From contig JBEKNT010000054.1 in the NCBI GenBank assembly GCA_049522565.1, positions 1 to 22,748 on the forward strand: a DNA stretch of 22,748 bases, written 5' to 3'. This document shows positions 1 to 7,342 of this stretch, piece after piece (position 1 is the first letter of the stretch; each line of letters starts with the position of its first letter). This DNA is from JASHVB01 sp049522565 (GTDB taxonomy: Bacteria; Pseudomonadota; Alphaproteobacteria; Acetobacterales; Acetobacteraceae). The notes beneath the pieces were generated by a model. That model saw only the letters and a program-made list of their open reading frames with translations, made no database searches and had not been told where the DNA came from. The position numbers were made by a program, and so were the translations under genes.

Positions 1-806
1 TTGCTCGGATAGACCCGCACCCAGGTCTCCACCCCGTCCTTGCTCATCGTCGCGTCGAGCGTCTGATTCTCGTCGCGATTGGTGTTGGTGATCCGGAACC
101 CGGCCGCCGGCAGCGCCTCGGCGTAGTTCTTCATGATCTCCAGATCGGTCTTGCCCGGCACACCCTGCCGCAGGCCGTAGTCCTGATGGCAGTAGGCACC
201 GGTCTTGCTGACGTCGCGCGCCTCGTTGTTCTCGAACACATGGAATTCCGCGTCCGCGAACGTGCGTGTCTCCTGTGGCGAGGTCGCCTCGAAGTCGCGC
301 AGCCCCGGCACCGGCGCGCAATCCCTGGCGGTCACCGGCGCGATCGTCGAGCGGAACGCCGCAACTTGCAGCACCAGGATGTGCAGGCCATTGCCGTTGC
401 TCGGATAGACCCGCACCCAGTACTCCGCCCCGTCCTTGCTGATCGTCGCGAAGATCGTTTGATTCGGATCGCGGTCGGTGTTGGTGATCTTGAACCCGAG
501 GGAGGGCAGCCCCTCGGTGTAGTTCCGCATGATTTCCAGGTCGGTCATCGTCTGCACGCCGGAGCGCAGGTCGTAGTCCTGGCGGCAGATTTTCCCGTCC
601 TTGACGACGTCCGCCGCCGCATTGCCCGTGACGACGCGGAAGCTTTCCTCGCCGTAGTCCACCACCTGCGGCGGTGAGGCGGCGTCGAAGTTGTCCAATG
701 TAGGAACCAGCGGACAGTCACCGCCCGCGGCAAGTGCCGGTACCGGGATCGCCAGAAGTGCCGCAACAGTGAAGGCTAGCAGAAAAAGCAGGTCCCGGAT
801 GCGCAT
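1..806 (-). CDS. Secreted tandem-repeat protein, C-terminus beyond window edge
   Basis: The frame opens with ATG at 806 and runs without a stop to the left edge, so about 268 residues are visible. Residues 1-27 are a Sec signal peptide (MRIRD, then a hydrophobic stretch ending in PALA). The mature part contains a 132-residue unit repeated in tandem: TDLEIM-NY near residues 88-96 and 220-228, then GF-ITNT and SKDG-E-WVRVYPSN. The same spacing shows in the DNA, where bases 1-24 recur at 397-420 (396 bp period). Each unit has two cysteines at matching places (C31/C74 and C163/C206), suggesting one disulfide per unit. I recall similar repeats in N-terminal parts of some alphaproteobacterial OmpA-family proteins, so a C-terminal OmpA domain may lie outside the window; that is inference. 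A GGGAGA ribosome site lies 8 bases before the start. Confidence 0.85.
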   Translation of the reverse strand, partial: MRIRDLLFLLAFTVAALLAIPVPALAAGGDCPLVPTLDNFDAASPPQVVDYGEESFRVVTGNAAADVVKDGKICRQDYDLRSGVQTMTDLEIMRNYTEGLPSLGFKITNTDRDPNQTIFATISKDGAEYWVRVYPSNGNGLHILVLQVAAFRSTIAPVTARDCAPVPGLRDFEATSPQETRTFADAEFHVFENNEARDVSKTGAYCHQDYGLRQGVPGKTDLEIMKNYAEALPAAGFRITNTNRDENQTLDATMSKDGVETWVRVYPS

Positions 807-831
807 ACGAGGCTCTCCCGTCGTTCGGCCT

Positions 832-975
832 TCAGGCTCGTGGGTCGGGATGTTCCGATGCTTTCCATGCTTGGTAAAGTGCAACTATGTCGAGCCCGGC
901 CCGGGCTGGGTTGGTGGCGAGGATGCGGGAGCCAGTCGCCCGGTCGATCAGCGTCCGACGGGTTGACGCCGGCAC
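832..975 (-). CDS. Possible 47-residue ORF or C-terminal gene remnant
   Basis: A short open frame from GTG at 975 to TGA at 832 reads like real protein (LIDRATG, then ILATNPARAG, then IVALYQAWKA), unlike the Arg-rich shadow frames around it. It ends 25 bases before the start of the secreted repeat protein. No strong ribosome site precedes the GTG, and an in-frame stop lies a little further upstream, so it could be the tail of a decayed gene. I do not recognise the family. Confidence 0.3.
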   Translation of the reverse strand: MPASTRRTLIDRATGSRILATNPARAGLDIVALYQAWKASEHPDPRA

Positions 976-1127
976 TGCCGGCCACCGCCCCGGCGACCGT
1001 CAGAAGGCTTGGCCCCCCAGCAGACCGCGGTGGCGCGCAATTCAAGGAAACGAAGGGTTAGCTCGGGCGATCGGGCCGCATCCGCAAACAACACATTCTC
1101 ACGTGACCGGTCTGCGCCGGATGATTC

Positions 1128-1232
1128 CCGAGCCTTGTGCCGTCCCCTCGGGTGCGTCGGGCTCAGGCAATAGTCCGTGAGTTTGCGAAGATCCAGCGTT
1201 GCGCGAGCGGCGTCGGGCAGCGGCAGCGGATC
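1128..1232 (-). pseudogene. Remnant of a DUF6883-type protein (N-terminal part)
   Basis: Thirty-five codons in one frame read as the conserved N-terminal signature I associate with DUF6883 proteins: LPDAARATLDLRKL, then DYCLSP-HPRGRHKAR. The frame has no start codon before it (it runs back into the end of the M16 gene) and the recognisable similarity stops after HKAR, so only a fragment is left. In intact members the domain is about 110 residues and the genes often lie among toxin-antitoxin-like cassettes. The assignment is from memory of the family signature, not a search. Confidence 0.5.
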
Positions 1233-1248
1233 GGTGCGCGCACCTTGC

Positions 1249-2514
1249 CTACGCCGCCAGCTTCTCCGCGATGTCGGCCAGCTTGGGCACCCGCCCGGCC
1301 GGTCCCAGCGCTGCCAGCGTCGGCTTGGCACGGAACTGCCGCGCGGCGGCGCGCTGCACGTCCTCGGTGGTCACCGCGTTCAGCTTGCCCACCGTCTCCG
1401 CCGTCGGCACCACGCGGCCGAACACCTGAAGCTGCCGGGCGAGCTGCTCCGTGCGGCTGCCGGTGCTCTCCAGCGACATCAGCAGCGACGCCTTCACCTG
1501 CGCCCGCGCCCGCGCCAGCTCCTGCTCCGACACCGCCGACTGCACCTTGCGCAGTTCCTCCAGCGTGACCGGCATGAGTTCCTCGGCCTCGCTCTCGCCG
1601 GTGCCGGCGTAGATGCCGAACAACCCGCCATCCATGTACGGCGCGCTGAACGAGTAGATCGAATAGACCAACCCGCGCTTCTCGCGCACCTCCTGGAACA
1701 GCCGCGACGACATCCCGCCGCCCAGCAGCGTCGAGAGCAGCAGCGTCGGGTAGTAGTCCGGATCGCCGTAGCCGATGGAGGGGAAGCCGAGCACGATATG
1801 CACCTGATCGAGGTCACGATCCTCGCGGAACTCGCCGCCGCGATAACGCCCGGGCACCATCTTCGGCGGCGGGTCGGCGGGGAGGTCGGCGAAGTGCTGC
1901 CGCACCAGATCGACGATCTGCTGATGCTCCAGGTTGCCGGCGGCGGAGACCACGACGTTGGACGCCGCGTAGTGCCGCTTCATGTAGCCGGTCAGCATGC
2001 CGCGCGGCATGCCCTTGATGCCGTCCTCACTGCCCAGCACCGAGCGGCCGAGCGGCTGGGACGGGAACGCCGCCTCCTGGAAATAGTCGAAGATGATGTC
2101 GTCCGGCGTGTCGTTGGCCTGGCCGATCTCTTGCAGGATCACGCCACGCTCGCGCTCCAGTTCTTCCGGTTCGAAGGTGGAGTGCGTCAGGATGTCGCCG
2201 ATGATGTCGGCGCCCAGCGCGGTGTCTTCCTTCAGCAGCTTGACGTAGTACGCCGTCTGCTCTCGGGCGGTGTAGGCGTTGATGTGGCCGCCCACCGCCT
2301 CGATCTCCTCGGCGATCTGCGCCGCGGTGCGGCGTTCGGTGCCCTTGAACGCCATGTGCTCGAGGAAGTGCGAGACGCCGTTCTCGTCCGCGGTCTCGTT
2401 GCGTGAGCCGGCGGCGACGTAGGCGCCAAAGGAGACGGTCTCCACCCGGTCCATGCGTTCGGTGACGACGGTCAGGCCGGACGGCAGGCGGGTGAGCTGG
2501 ATGGCATCGGTCAC
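1249..2514 (-). CDS. M16 family zinc peptidase (mitochondrial processing peptidase-like)
   Basis: The 421-residue product has the inverted zinc motif HFLEH at residues 49-53 (ligands H49 and H53, catalytic E52) and the downstream glutamate in ILQEIG (about E129) that completes the site, so it is an active-type subunit. The C-terminal half has the M16 inactive-domain pattern, including the Gly-rich loop LLGGGMSSRLFQEVREKRGLVYS. Length fits the bacterial family related to mitochondrial processing peptidase beta (PqqL/YmxG type), which degrades peptides in the cytoplasm. I chose GTG at 2514 (protein begins TDAIQLTRLPSG) because AGGA lies 11 bases upstream; ATG at 2553 would add 13 residues and cannot be excluded. 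Longer upstream extension of the frame is Arg/Ala-rich and not protein-like. It stands alone, about 120 bases downstream of a decayed gene. Confidence 0.93.
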   Translation of the reverse strand: MTDAIQLTRLPSGLTVVTERMDRVETVSFGAYVAAGSRNETADENGVSHFLEHMAFKGTERRTAAQIAEEIEAVGGHINAYTAREQTAYYVKLLKEDTALGADIIGDILTHSTFEPEELERERGVILQEIGQANDTPDDIIFDYFQEAAFPSQPLGRSVLGSEDGIKGMPRGMLTGYMKRHYAASNVVVSAAGNLEHQQIVDLVRQHFADLPADPPPKMVPGRYRGGEFREDRDLDQVHIVLGFPSIGYGDPDYYPTLLLSTLLGGGMSSRLFQEVREKRGLVYSIYSFSAPYMDGGLFGIYAGTGESEAEELMPVTLEELRKVQSAVSEQELARARAQVKASLLMSLESTGSRTEQLARQLQVFGRVVPTAETVGKLNAVTTEDVQRAAARQFRAKPTLAALGPAGRVPKLADIAEKLAA

Positions 2515-2566
2515 TGGCTTGGGTGTCCTGAAACGAGAGTGCAGGCCGTCCATATAGGACCTGTGA

Positions 2567-2608
2567 GGCCCACACGTCAGCCCTGACGGCCTGCCCGTGT
2601 GGGGGGCC
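2567..2608. repeat. Nested inverted repeat upstream of the M16 gene
   Basis: An inner perfect hairpin CGTCAG-CC-CTGACG (2575-2588) sits inside an outer pair CACACG (2571-2576) / CGTGTG (2596-2601), with GGCC at both ends (2567-2570, 2605-2608). It lies 53 bases upstream of the chosen M16 start. It may be a leader hairpin or an operator; no T-run follows it on either strand, so it is not a typical intrinsic terminator. Confidence 0.5.
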
Positions 2609-2636
2609 GCTTCGTCGGCGGCTTGCCCGGCGGGCA

Positions 2637-2917
2637 TCACTGCGGCGTGGCGACGATGGCGGCGATCGCTTCCGGCCGGGCGATGAGGCTCGCGTGAGTC
2701 GCGCCGGGCATCACGATGCCTTGTGTCCCGAGCCGCGGCGGATCGCCATCGCCGCGCCGCAGCAGGTCGATGACCTGACGGAAGTCGGCACGCCGCGCGC
2801 CGCAGCATCGGACAATTGTTCCGGCCGCAACGGGCCGGCCACATCGTTGCGTGGCGCCCGGAGGCGTGGATGGCCGCCACCAGCCATACCGGAAGGCGGA
2901 CGACCGGCGTCCGCCAT
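2637..2917 (-). pseudogene. Frameshifted remnant, possibly alpha/beta hydrolase C-terminus
   Basis: The last 48 codons before TGA at 2637 read as good protein: DFRQVIDLLRRGDGD, then GIVMPGATHASLIARPEAIA. The PGATHASL segment resembles the catalytic-histidine region of alpha/beta hydrolases. Upstream, protein-like text continues in a different frame (NDVAGPLRPEQLSDAAARGVP), so one small indel near 2790-2800 would join the two parts. No complete N-terminal half, nucleophile motif or start could be found before ilvE at 2964. The best reading is a truncated, frameshifted gene. The family assignment rests mainly on one motif and is tentative. Confidence 0.45.
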
Positions 2918-2963
2918 GACGCTGAACGACGTAGCGCTGACTCGGTGCGTCCCGGCGCGCCCG

Positions 2964-3866
2964 CTACCGCGCCACGACCTTCGCCACCGCCTCGGGCGAC
3001 TGCACCACCAGCGCGTCGTAGTCCCGCATCAGCGTCTCGGTGATCCGCCCCGGCGTGTAGCCGCGCCCGGCGATCTCTCGCACCGCGGTCACCTCGGCCG
3101 CCGTGCCGGCGAGGAAGCATTCGGTCGCGCCGGCGATCTCCTGCAGTTCGATCGGCCGCTCCACCACGGTCATCTGCCGCGCCCGCGCCAGGCTCATCAC
3201 CGAGCGTCGCGTGATGCCGTCCAGGAAGCCCTCCGGCGTCGGCGTGTGCAGCTCGCCGTTCATCACGAAGAAAATGTTCGCCCCGGTCGATTCCGAGACG
3301 CGCCCGCGCCAGTCCAGCATCAGCGCGTCGTTGTAGCCCTGCTCTTCCACCTTGTGCTTCGACATGGTGCCGATCATGTAGAGGCCGGTGGCCTTCGCCG
3401 CGGTCGGCGCGGTCTCCGGCGAGGGCCGCTTCCATTCCGCCATGCCCAGCCGTATCCCCTGCATCCGCTCGTCGCCGAAATAGCTCGGCCAGGGCCACGC
3501 CGCGATCGCCAGATGAATCCTGGTAAGCTGGGCCGATACCGCCAGCATTTCCGTGCCGCGCCAAGCGATCGGCCGCACATAACCCTCGGTCAGGTTGTTG
3601 GCTGCCAACACCTCCCGGCAGGCGGCATCGATGGCGTCGGCGCTGAAGGGTACCTCGAAGCCCAGGATGCGGCCGGAGTTGATCAGCCGGTTGGTGTGGT
3701 CGCGCAGGCGGAAAATGTGGCCATTATACGCCCGCTCGCCTTCGAACACCGCGCTGGCATAGTGCAGGCCATGCGTCAGAACGTGCAGCTTGGCGTCACG
3801 CCAGGGAACCAGCTTGCCGTCCCACCAAATCCAGCCGTCCCGATCGTCGAAAGGAACTAGCGCCAT
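2964..3866 (-). CDS. ilvE: Branched-chain amino acid aminotransferase
   Basis: This 300-residue fold-type IV PLP enzyme carries out the last step of leucine, isoleucine and valine synthesis (2-oxo acid plus glutamate) in the cytoplasm. It shows LTHGLHYASAVFEGERAY (residues 30-47), the Schiff-base lysine K158 in TAAKATGLY, the cofactor-binding glutamate near E192 in SESTGANIFFV, and the phosphate-binding Thr region GTAAEVTAV near the C-terminus. Length and motifs match group IV aminotransferases throughout. A strong GGAGG lies 8 bases before ATG at 3866. The gene diverges from the MarR-type regulator at 3977, sharing a short palindromic control region, so that regulator may control it. D-amino-acid transaminase is the closest alternative, but the YASAVFEGERAY context favours IlvE. 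Confidence 0.95.
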   Translation of the reverse strand: MALVPFDDRDGWIWWDGKLVPWRDAKLHVLTHGLHYASAVFEGERAYNGHIFRLRDHTNRLINSGRILGFEVPFSADAIDAACREVLAANNLTEGYVRPIAWRGTEMLAVSAQLTRIHLAIAAWPWPSYFGDERMQGIRLGMAEWKRPSPETAPTAAKATGLYMIGTMSKHKVEEQGYNDALMLDWRGRVSESTGANIFFVMNGELHTPTPEGFLDGITRRSVMSLARARQMTVVERPIELQEIAGATECFLAGTAAEVTAVREIAGRGYTPGRITETLMRDYDALVVQSPEAVAKVVAR

Positions 3867-3885
3867 GGCCGTATCCTCCGCAAGA

Positions 3886-3934
3886 TTGTTGCTGCCGATG
3901 GGCGCACCGTATAATGCGCCCCAAAATACGTCAA
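3886..3934. promoter_or_regulatory. Divergent ilvE/marR promoter region with palindromic operator candidate
   Basis: Plus strand: TTGTTG (3886-3891), an 18-base spacer and a perfect TATAAT (3910-3915) facing marR. Minus strand: TTGACG (complement of 3929-3934), a 15-base spacer and TATACG (complement of 3908-3913) facing ilvE. A perfect 7-bp inverted repeat, GGGCGCA (3900-3906) and TGCGCCC (3915-3921), overlaps both -10 boxes. A dimeric regulator bound there would cover both promoters, and the adjacent MarR protein is the obvious candidate. Box matches are seen; activity and the regulator are inferred. Confidence 0.6.
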
Positions 3935-3976
3935 TAAGACTGACTTAATTTCGCCCCCATTCAGGGAATGCCTGCC

Positions 3977-4731
3977 ATGCCGGAAACCAACGGCCCGCAC
4001 GACGTCTTCCGCCCCGGCGGCAGCCTGGCCGTGCTGGACCCCAGTCCCGACCCGGCTCTCCCGCCGGCCAATGCGACAGATCTGGCATTCCCGAGGGAGG
4101 ATGACATCCGGCTGGCGCAAGATTTACTGTTTTTCGCCTATCGCGACTTCACCAACGCCGCCGACGTGGCCCTGGAGGAATTGGGCCTCGGCCGCGCCCA
4201 TCATCGTGCGCTGCACTTCATCGGCCGCAACCCGGGCATCACCGTCTCCGAGTTGCTGGCCATCCTGCGCATCACCAAGCAATCGCTCGCCCGGGTGCTG
4301 GGCGCGTTGCTCGATCAGGGCTATGTGGCGCAAGCGCAGGGCGAGCAGGACCGGCGCCAGCGCCTGCTGACCCTCACGCAGGCCGGCCAGACCCTGGAAC
4401 GCCGGCTGTTCGAGCGCCAGCAGGCGCGGCTGGCCGTCGCCTACCGGCAGGCCGGGGCCGCGGCGGTGGAAGGGTTTCGTGGCGTGATGCTGGGAATCAT
4501 GGACCAGGAGGCGTGCCGCAATATCGCCGAGACACACGCCATGGTGCCGCTGGGTGCCTCGGCGGCGGGTGCGATGCGGCCGGGCGACCCGTCGCCGGCG
4601 GCGATGCGGCCGGGTGGCTCGTCGGCTGCGGCGGTGCGGCCGGACGAGCCCGCGGCGGCCGCGGAGGCCGCAGTGGGACTGGGCGACTCGCCGTCCGGTG
4701 CGGTGCTGCTGACGCCGCTGGAGCAAGACTG

Positions 4732-4732
<1 letters not shown>
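3977..4732 (+). CDS. MarR-family transcriptional regulator with repetitive C-terminal tail
   Basis: The 251-residue product has a MarR winged helix at roughly residues 38-175: DIRLAQDLLFFAYRDF opens the dimerisation helix, ITVSELLAILRITKQSLARVL is the recognition region and EQDRRQRLLTLT is the wing. MarR proteins are usually about 150 residues; the extra length is an N-terminal Pro-rich lead of about 35 residues and an Ala/Pro tail of about 60 residues with three decapeptide repeats (AMRPGDPSPA type). I preferred ATG at 3977 over 3968 because AGGGA then sits 9 bases upstream instead of touching the start. Its stop shares a base with the start of the response regulator, so it leads the operon with the two-component system. 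It probably controls itself and ilvE. Confidence 0.9.
4571..4660 (+). repeat. Three tandem 30-bp repeats inside marR
   Basis: Copies begin at 4571, 4601 and 4631 (GCGATGCGGCCGGG, GCGATGCGGCCGGG, GCGGTGCGGCCGGA), exactly 30 bp apart and in frame. They encode AMRPGDPSPA, AMRPGGSSAA and AVRPDEPAAA. The third copy has diverged most. Exact period with in-frame length suggests expansion by slippage or unequal exchange in a flexible tail. Confidence 0.8.
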
Positions 4733-5430
<698 letters not shown>

Positions 5431-5432
5431 CC

Positions 5433-6761
5433 ATGCACACGCACATCCCCGGCGCCGGCATGATAAAGCGGTTCTTTCCCCGCTCCCTGCTCGGGCGCAG
5501 CCTGCTGATGATCCTGCTGCCGCTCGTGCTGCTGCAGGCGGTGGCACTGCAAATCTACTACGGCAGCCATCTCGACCTGGTGTCGCGACGGCTGTCCGCC
5601 GGGGTTACCAGCGAGATCGCCTACACGCTCGACCTGATGCGTCAGTTTCCGGACCAGGCCGACCGCGAGTGGATCCTGGCCGACGCCAGCCGGCGGTTCG
5701 ACCTGGCCATCACCATCGACCCCGGCGGGATCCTGCCGAATACCGAGTCGGTCAACATCCTCGGCCCGATGGACGACGACCTGACCGCGGCGTTGAAGGA
5801 GACGTTCACGCGGCCCTTCACCACCGACTGGATTTCCGACCCGCACTCGGTGCTGATCCGCTTGCAGATGCCGGACGGCGTGCTGACCGTCGTCGCCCCG
5901 CGCAAGCGGCTGTACACCGGCACGATCTTCCTGTTCGTGGGGTGGGTGGTCGGCACCGCGCTGTTCGTGTTCGGCATCGCCGCGATGTTCATGCGCAACC
6001 AGGTGCGGGCGATCCGCCGGCTGGCGACGGCAGCCGACGCGTTCGGCCGCGGGCGCGACATCGGCATGATCCGACCGGAGGGCGCCACGGAGGTGCGCCA
6101 GGCCGCCACCGCGTTCAACCGCATGCAAGAGCGCATCCGCCGGTTCCTGCTGCAACGGACGGAGATGCTGGCCGGGGTGTCGCATGACCTGCGCACGCCG
6201 CTGACCCGGCTGAAACTGGCGCTGGCGATGCTGCCGGCGCGGGAGGAAACGCGTCAGGACGTGGCGGAGATGCAGGCCGACGTCGAGGAGATGGACCGCA
6301 TGATCGGCGGCTACCTTGCCTTCGCACGCGGCGAGGGGGTGGAACAGGCGGAGCCGGTCAACCTGGCCTCGATGCTAGAGGAGGTGGCGGCGAGCGCCCG
6401 GCGGGCCGGCGCGGACGTGTCGCTGGACGCGCCGCCGGCCCTGACGATGTCGCTGCGGGTCAATGCGGTGCGGCGGGCCATCACCAACCTGGTGGACAAC
6501 GCGCGGCGGCACGCCCGGCACGTTGAGCTGGCGGCGACGCCGCAGGGGCGTGCCGTCACGGTGACGGTGGATGACGATGGGCCGGGGATCTCGCCGGAAC
6601 GGCGGGAGAGCGTGTTCCGGCCGTTCGAGAGCAGTGAGGCGGGGGGAACCGGGCTGGGTCTGACGATCGCCCGAGATATCGTGCGGGCGCATGGCGGGGA
6701 GATCGTGCTGGAGGAGAGCCCGCTCGGCGGGTTGCGGGCGCGGATCAGGCTGCCGGTGTAG
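5433..6761 (+). CDS. EnvZ-type sensor histidine kinase
   Basis: The 442-residue protein has two membrane segments (about 21-42 and 162-186) bracketing a periplasmic sensor of about 120 residues, then HAMP (about 187-240), the dimerisation/phosphoacceptor helix with H251 in GVSHDLRTPLTRLK, and the ATPase domain with N box around N356 (NLVDNARRHA), G1 DDDGPGI (380-386) and G2 GGTGLGLTI (404-412). All catalytic motifs are intact. It phosphorylates the response regulator encoded immediately upstream. Start is ATG at 5433, two bases after the upstream stop; ATG at 5460 is a plausible alternative that leaves the first membrane helix intact. A strong intrinsic terminator follows about 100 bases after the stop, closing the marR-regulator-kinase operon. 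Confidence 0.94.
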   Translation: MHTHIPGAGMIKRFFPRSLLGRSLLMILLPLVLLQAVALQIYYGSHLDLVSRRLSAGVTSEIAYTLDLMRQFPDQADREWILADASRRFDLAITIDPGGILPNTESVNILGPMDDDLTAALKETFTRPFTTDWISDPHSVLIRLQMPDGVLTVVAPRKRLYTGTIFLFVGWVVGTALFVFGIAAMFMRNQVRAIRRLATAADAFGRGRDIGMIRPEGATEVRQAATAFNRMQERIRRFLLQRTEMLAGVSHDLRTPLTRLKLALAMLPAREETRQDVAEMQADVEEMDRMIGGYLAFARGEGVEQAEPVNLASMLEEVAASARRAGADVSLDAPPALTMSLRVNAVRRAITNLVDNARRHARHVELAATPQGRAVTVTVDDDGPGISPERRESVFRPFESSEAGGTGLGLTIARDIVRAHGGEIVLEESPLGGLRARIRLPV

Positions 6762-6830
6762 GGGGCAGTTGGCGGGCCAAAGTGCTGCCACCCCGGCAGG
6801 CGGTCCTCGCACTCGGCACGCGGCATTCTT

Positions 6831-6847
6831 GATCGGGCGGCCCGATC
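6831..6847. repeat. Small perfect palindrome between kinase gene and terminator
   Basis: GATCGGG (6831-6837), three-base loop, CCCGATC (6841-6847). It precedes the terminator by 15 bases and may stabilise the 3' end of the operon mRNA. Function is not shown. Confidence 0.4.
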
Positions 6848-6862
6848 ACCCTCACTCGGAGC

Positions 6863-6908
6863 GCTCCCGCGCTCTGACCTCACCCGCAAAGCGGGAGCAG
6901 TTTTTTTT
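6863..6908 (+). terminator. Rho-independent terminator of the marR-two-component operon
   Basis: GCTCCCGC (6863-6870) pairs perfectly with GCGGGAGC (6891-6898); a second stem CCCGC-AAA-GCGGG can form at its tip, and eight T residues follow at 6901-6908. The CTCACCCGCAAAGCGGGAG core also looks like a common proteobacterial intergenic hairpin repeat. Confidence 0.8.
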
Positions 6909-6976
6909 AACCGTCGGTTAACCTCTCCTGGCGCACACTGCCTGAGTGTGATTCGCGCCAGAACGGCGCAGCCGCA

Positions 6977-7312
6977 ATGGACCGTTCTGTCATGCCGAGC
7001 GATCTCAGCGTCAAAGCCGTCGGCCCGGTCCTCGGTGCGAGCGAAAACCCTGCCGAGCCGAAGTCGGAGAAGTTCACGCCGCCAGCGCAGGCACCGCCCA
7101 CGCCGCCGGCGGTGCTGGTTGCCAACCCATCGCTGCGGTTCGACCCGGTGTCGGGCCTGGTGGTGATCGAGTTCCACGACGAAGCCGGGGACGTCACCAC
7201 GTCGATCCCGACGCTGCGCCAGCTCGAAGCCTATCGCATCTGGGGCCAACCGGTGCCGAGCCTGGATCTGTCGGCGGCGGCCGTTCACGTTTCGGCAACC
7301 AACAAGGTCTAG
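6977..7312 (+). CDS. Small hypothetical protein with FlaG-like C-terminal half
   Basis: The 111-residue product starts with a Pro/Ala-rich disordered half. A compact half follows from about residue 50: NPSLRFDPVSGLVVIEFHDE, then GDVTTSIPTLRQLEAY. The pattern of Asp, Ser-Gly, a hydrophobic strand, an acidic residue, Gly and then IP resembles the FlaG domain (F-x-x-D-x-x-S/T-G, D-x-x-T/S-G-x-V, I-P). FlaG proteins influence flagellar filament length. No signal peptide or membrane segment is seen. The ribosome site is poor, and ATG at 6992 is an alternative start. It lies 30 bases upstream of a glycosyltransferase gene on the same strand, so the two may be co-transcribed. The family link is by pattern only. 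Confidence 0.65.
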   Translation: MDRSVMPSDLSVKAVGPVLGASENPAEPKSEKFTPPAQAPPTPPAVLVANPSLRFDPVSGLVVIEFHDEAGDVTTSIPTLRQLEAYRIWGQPVPSLDLSAAAVHVSATNKV

Positions 7313-7342
7313 CCTGACCGGACCACTTCCGGGTCAAGACCG

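Noticed and set aside
1177..2406. 409-codon plus-strand frame opposite the M16 gene
   Set aside because: Shadow of the M16 coding strand; high GC leaves antisense frames open. The same holds for 2694-3860 opposite ilvE and 11236-12804 opposite the membrane protein.
2515..3564. Open frame extending the M16 gene upstream to about 771 codons
   Set aside because: It overlaps ilvE in another frame and has Arg/Ala-rich non-protein composition.
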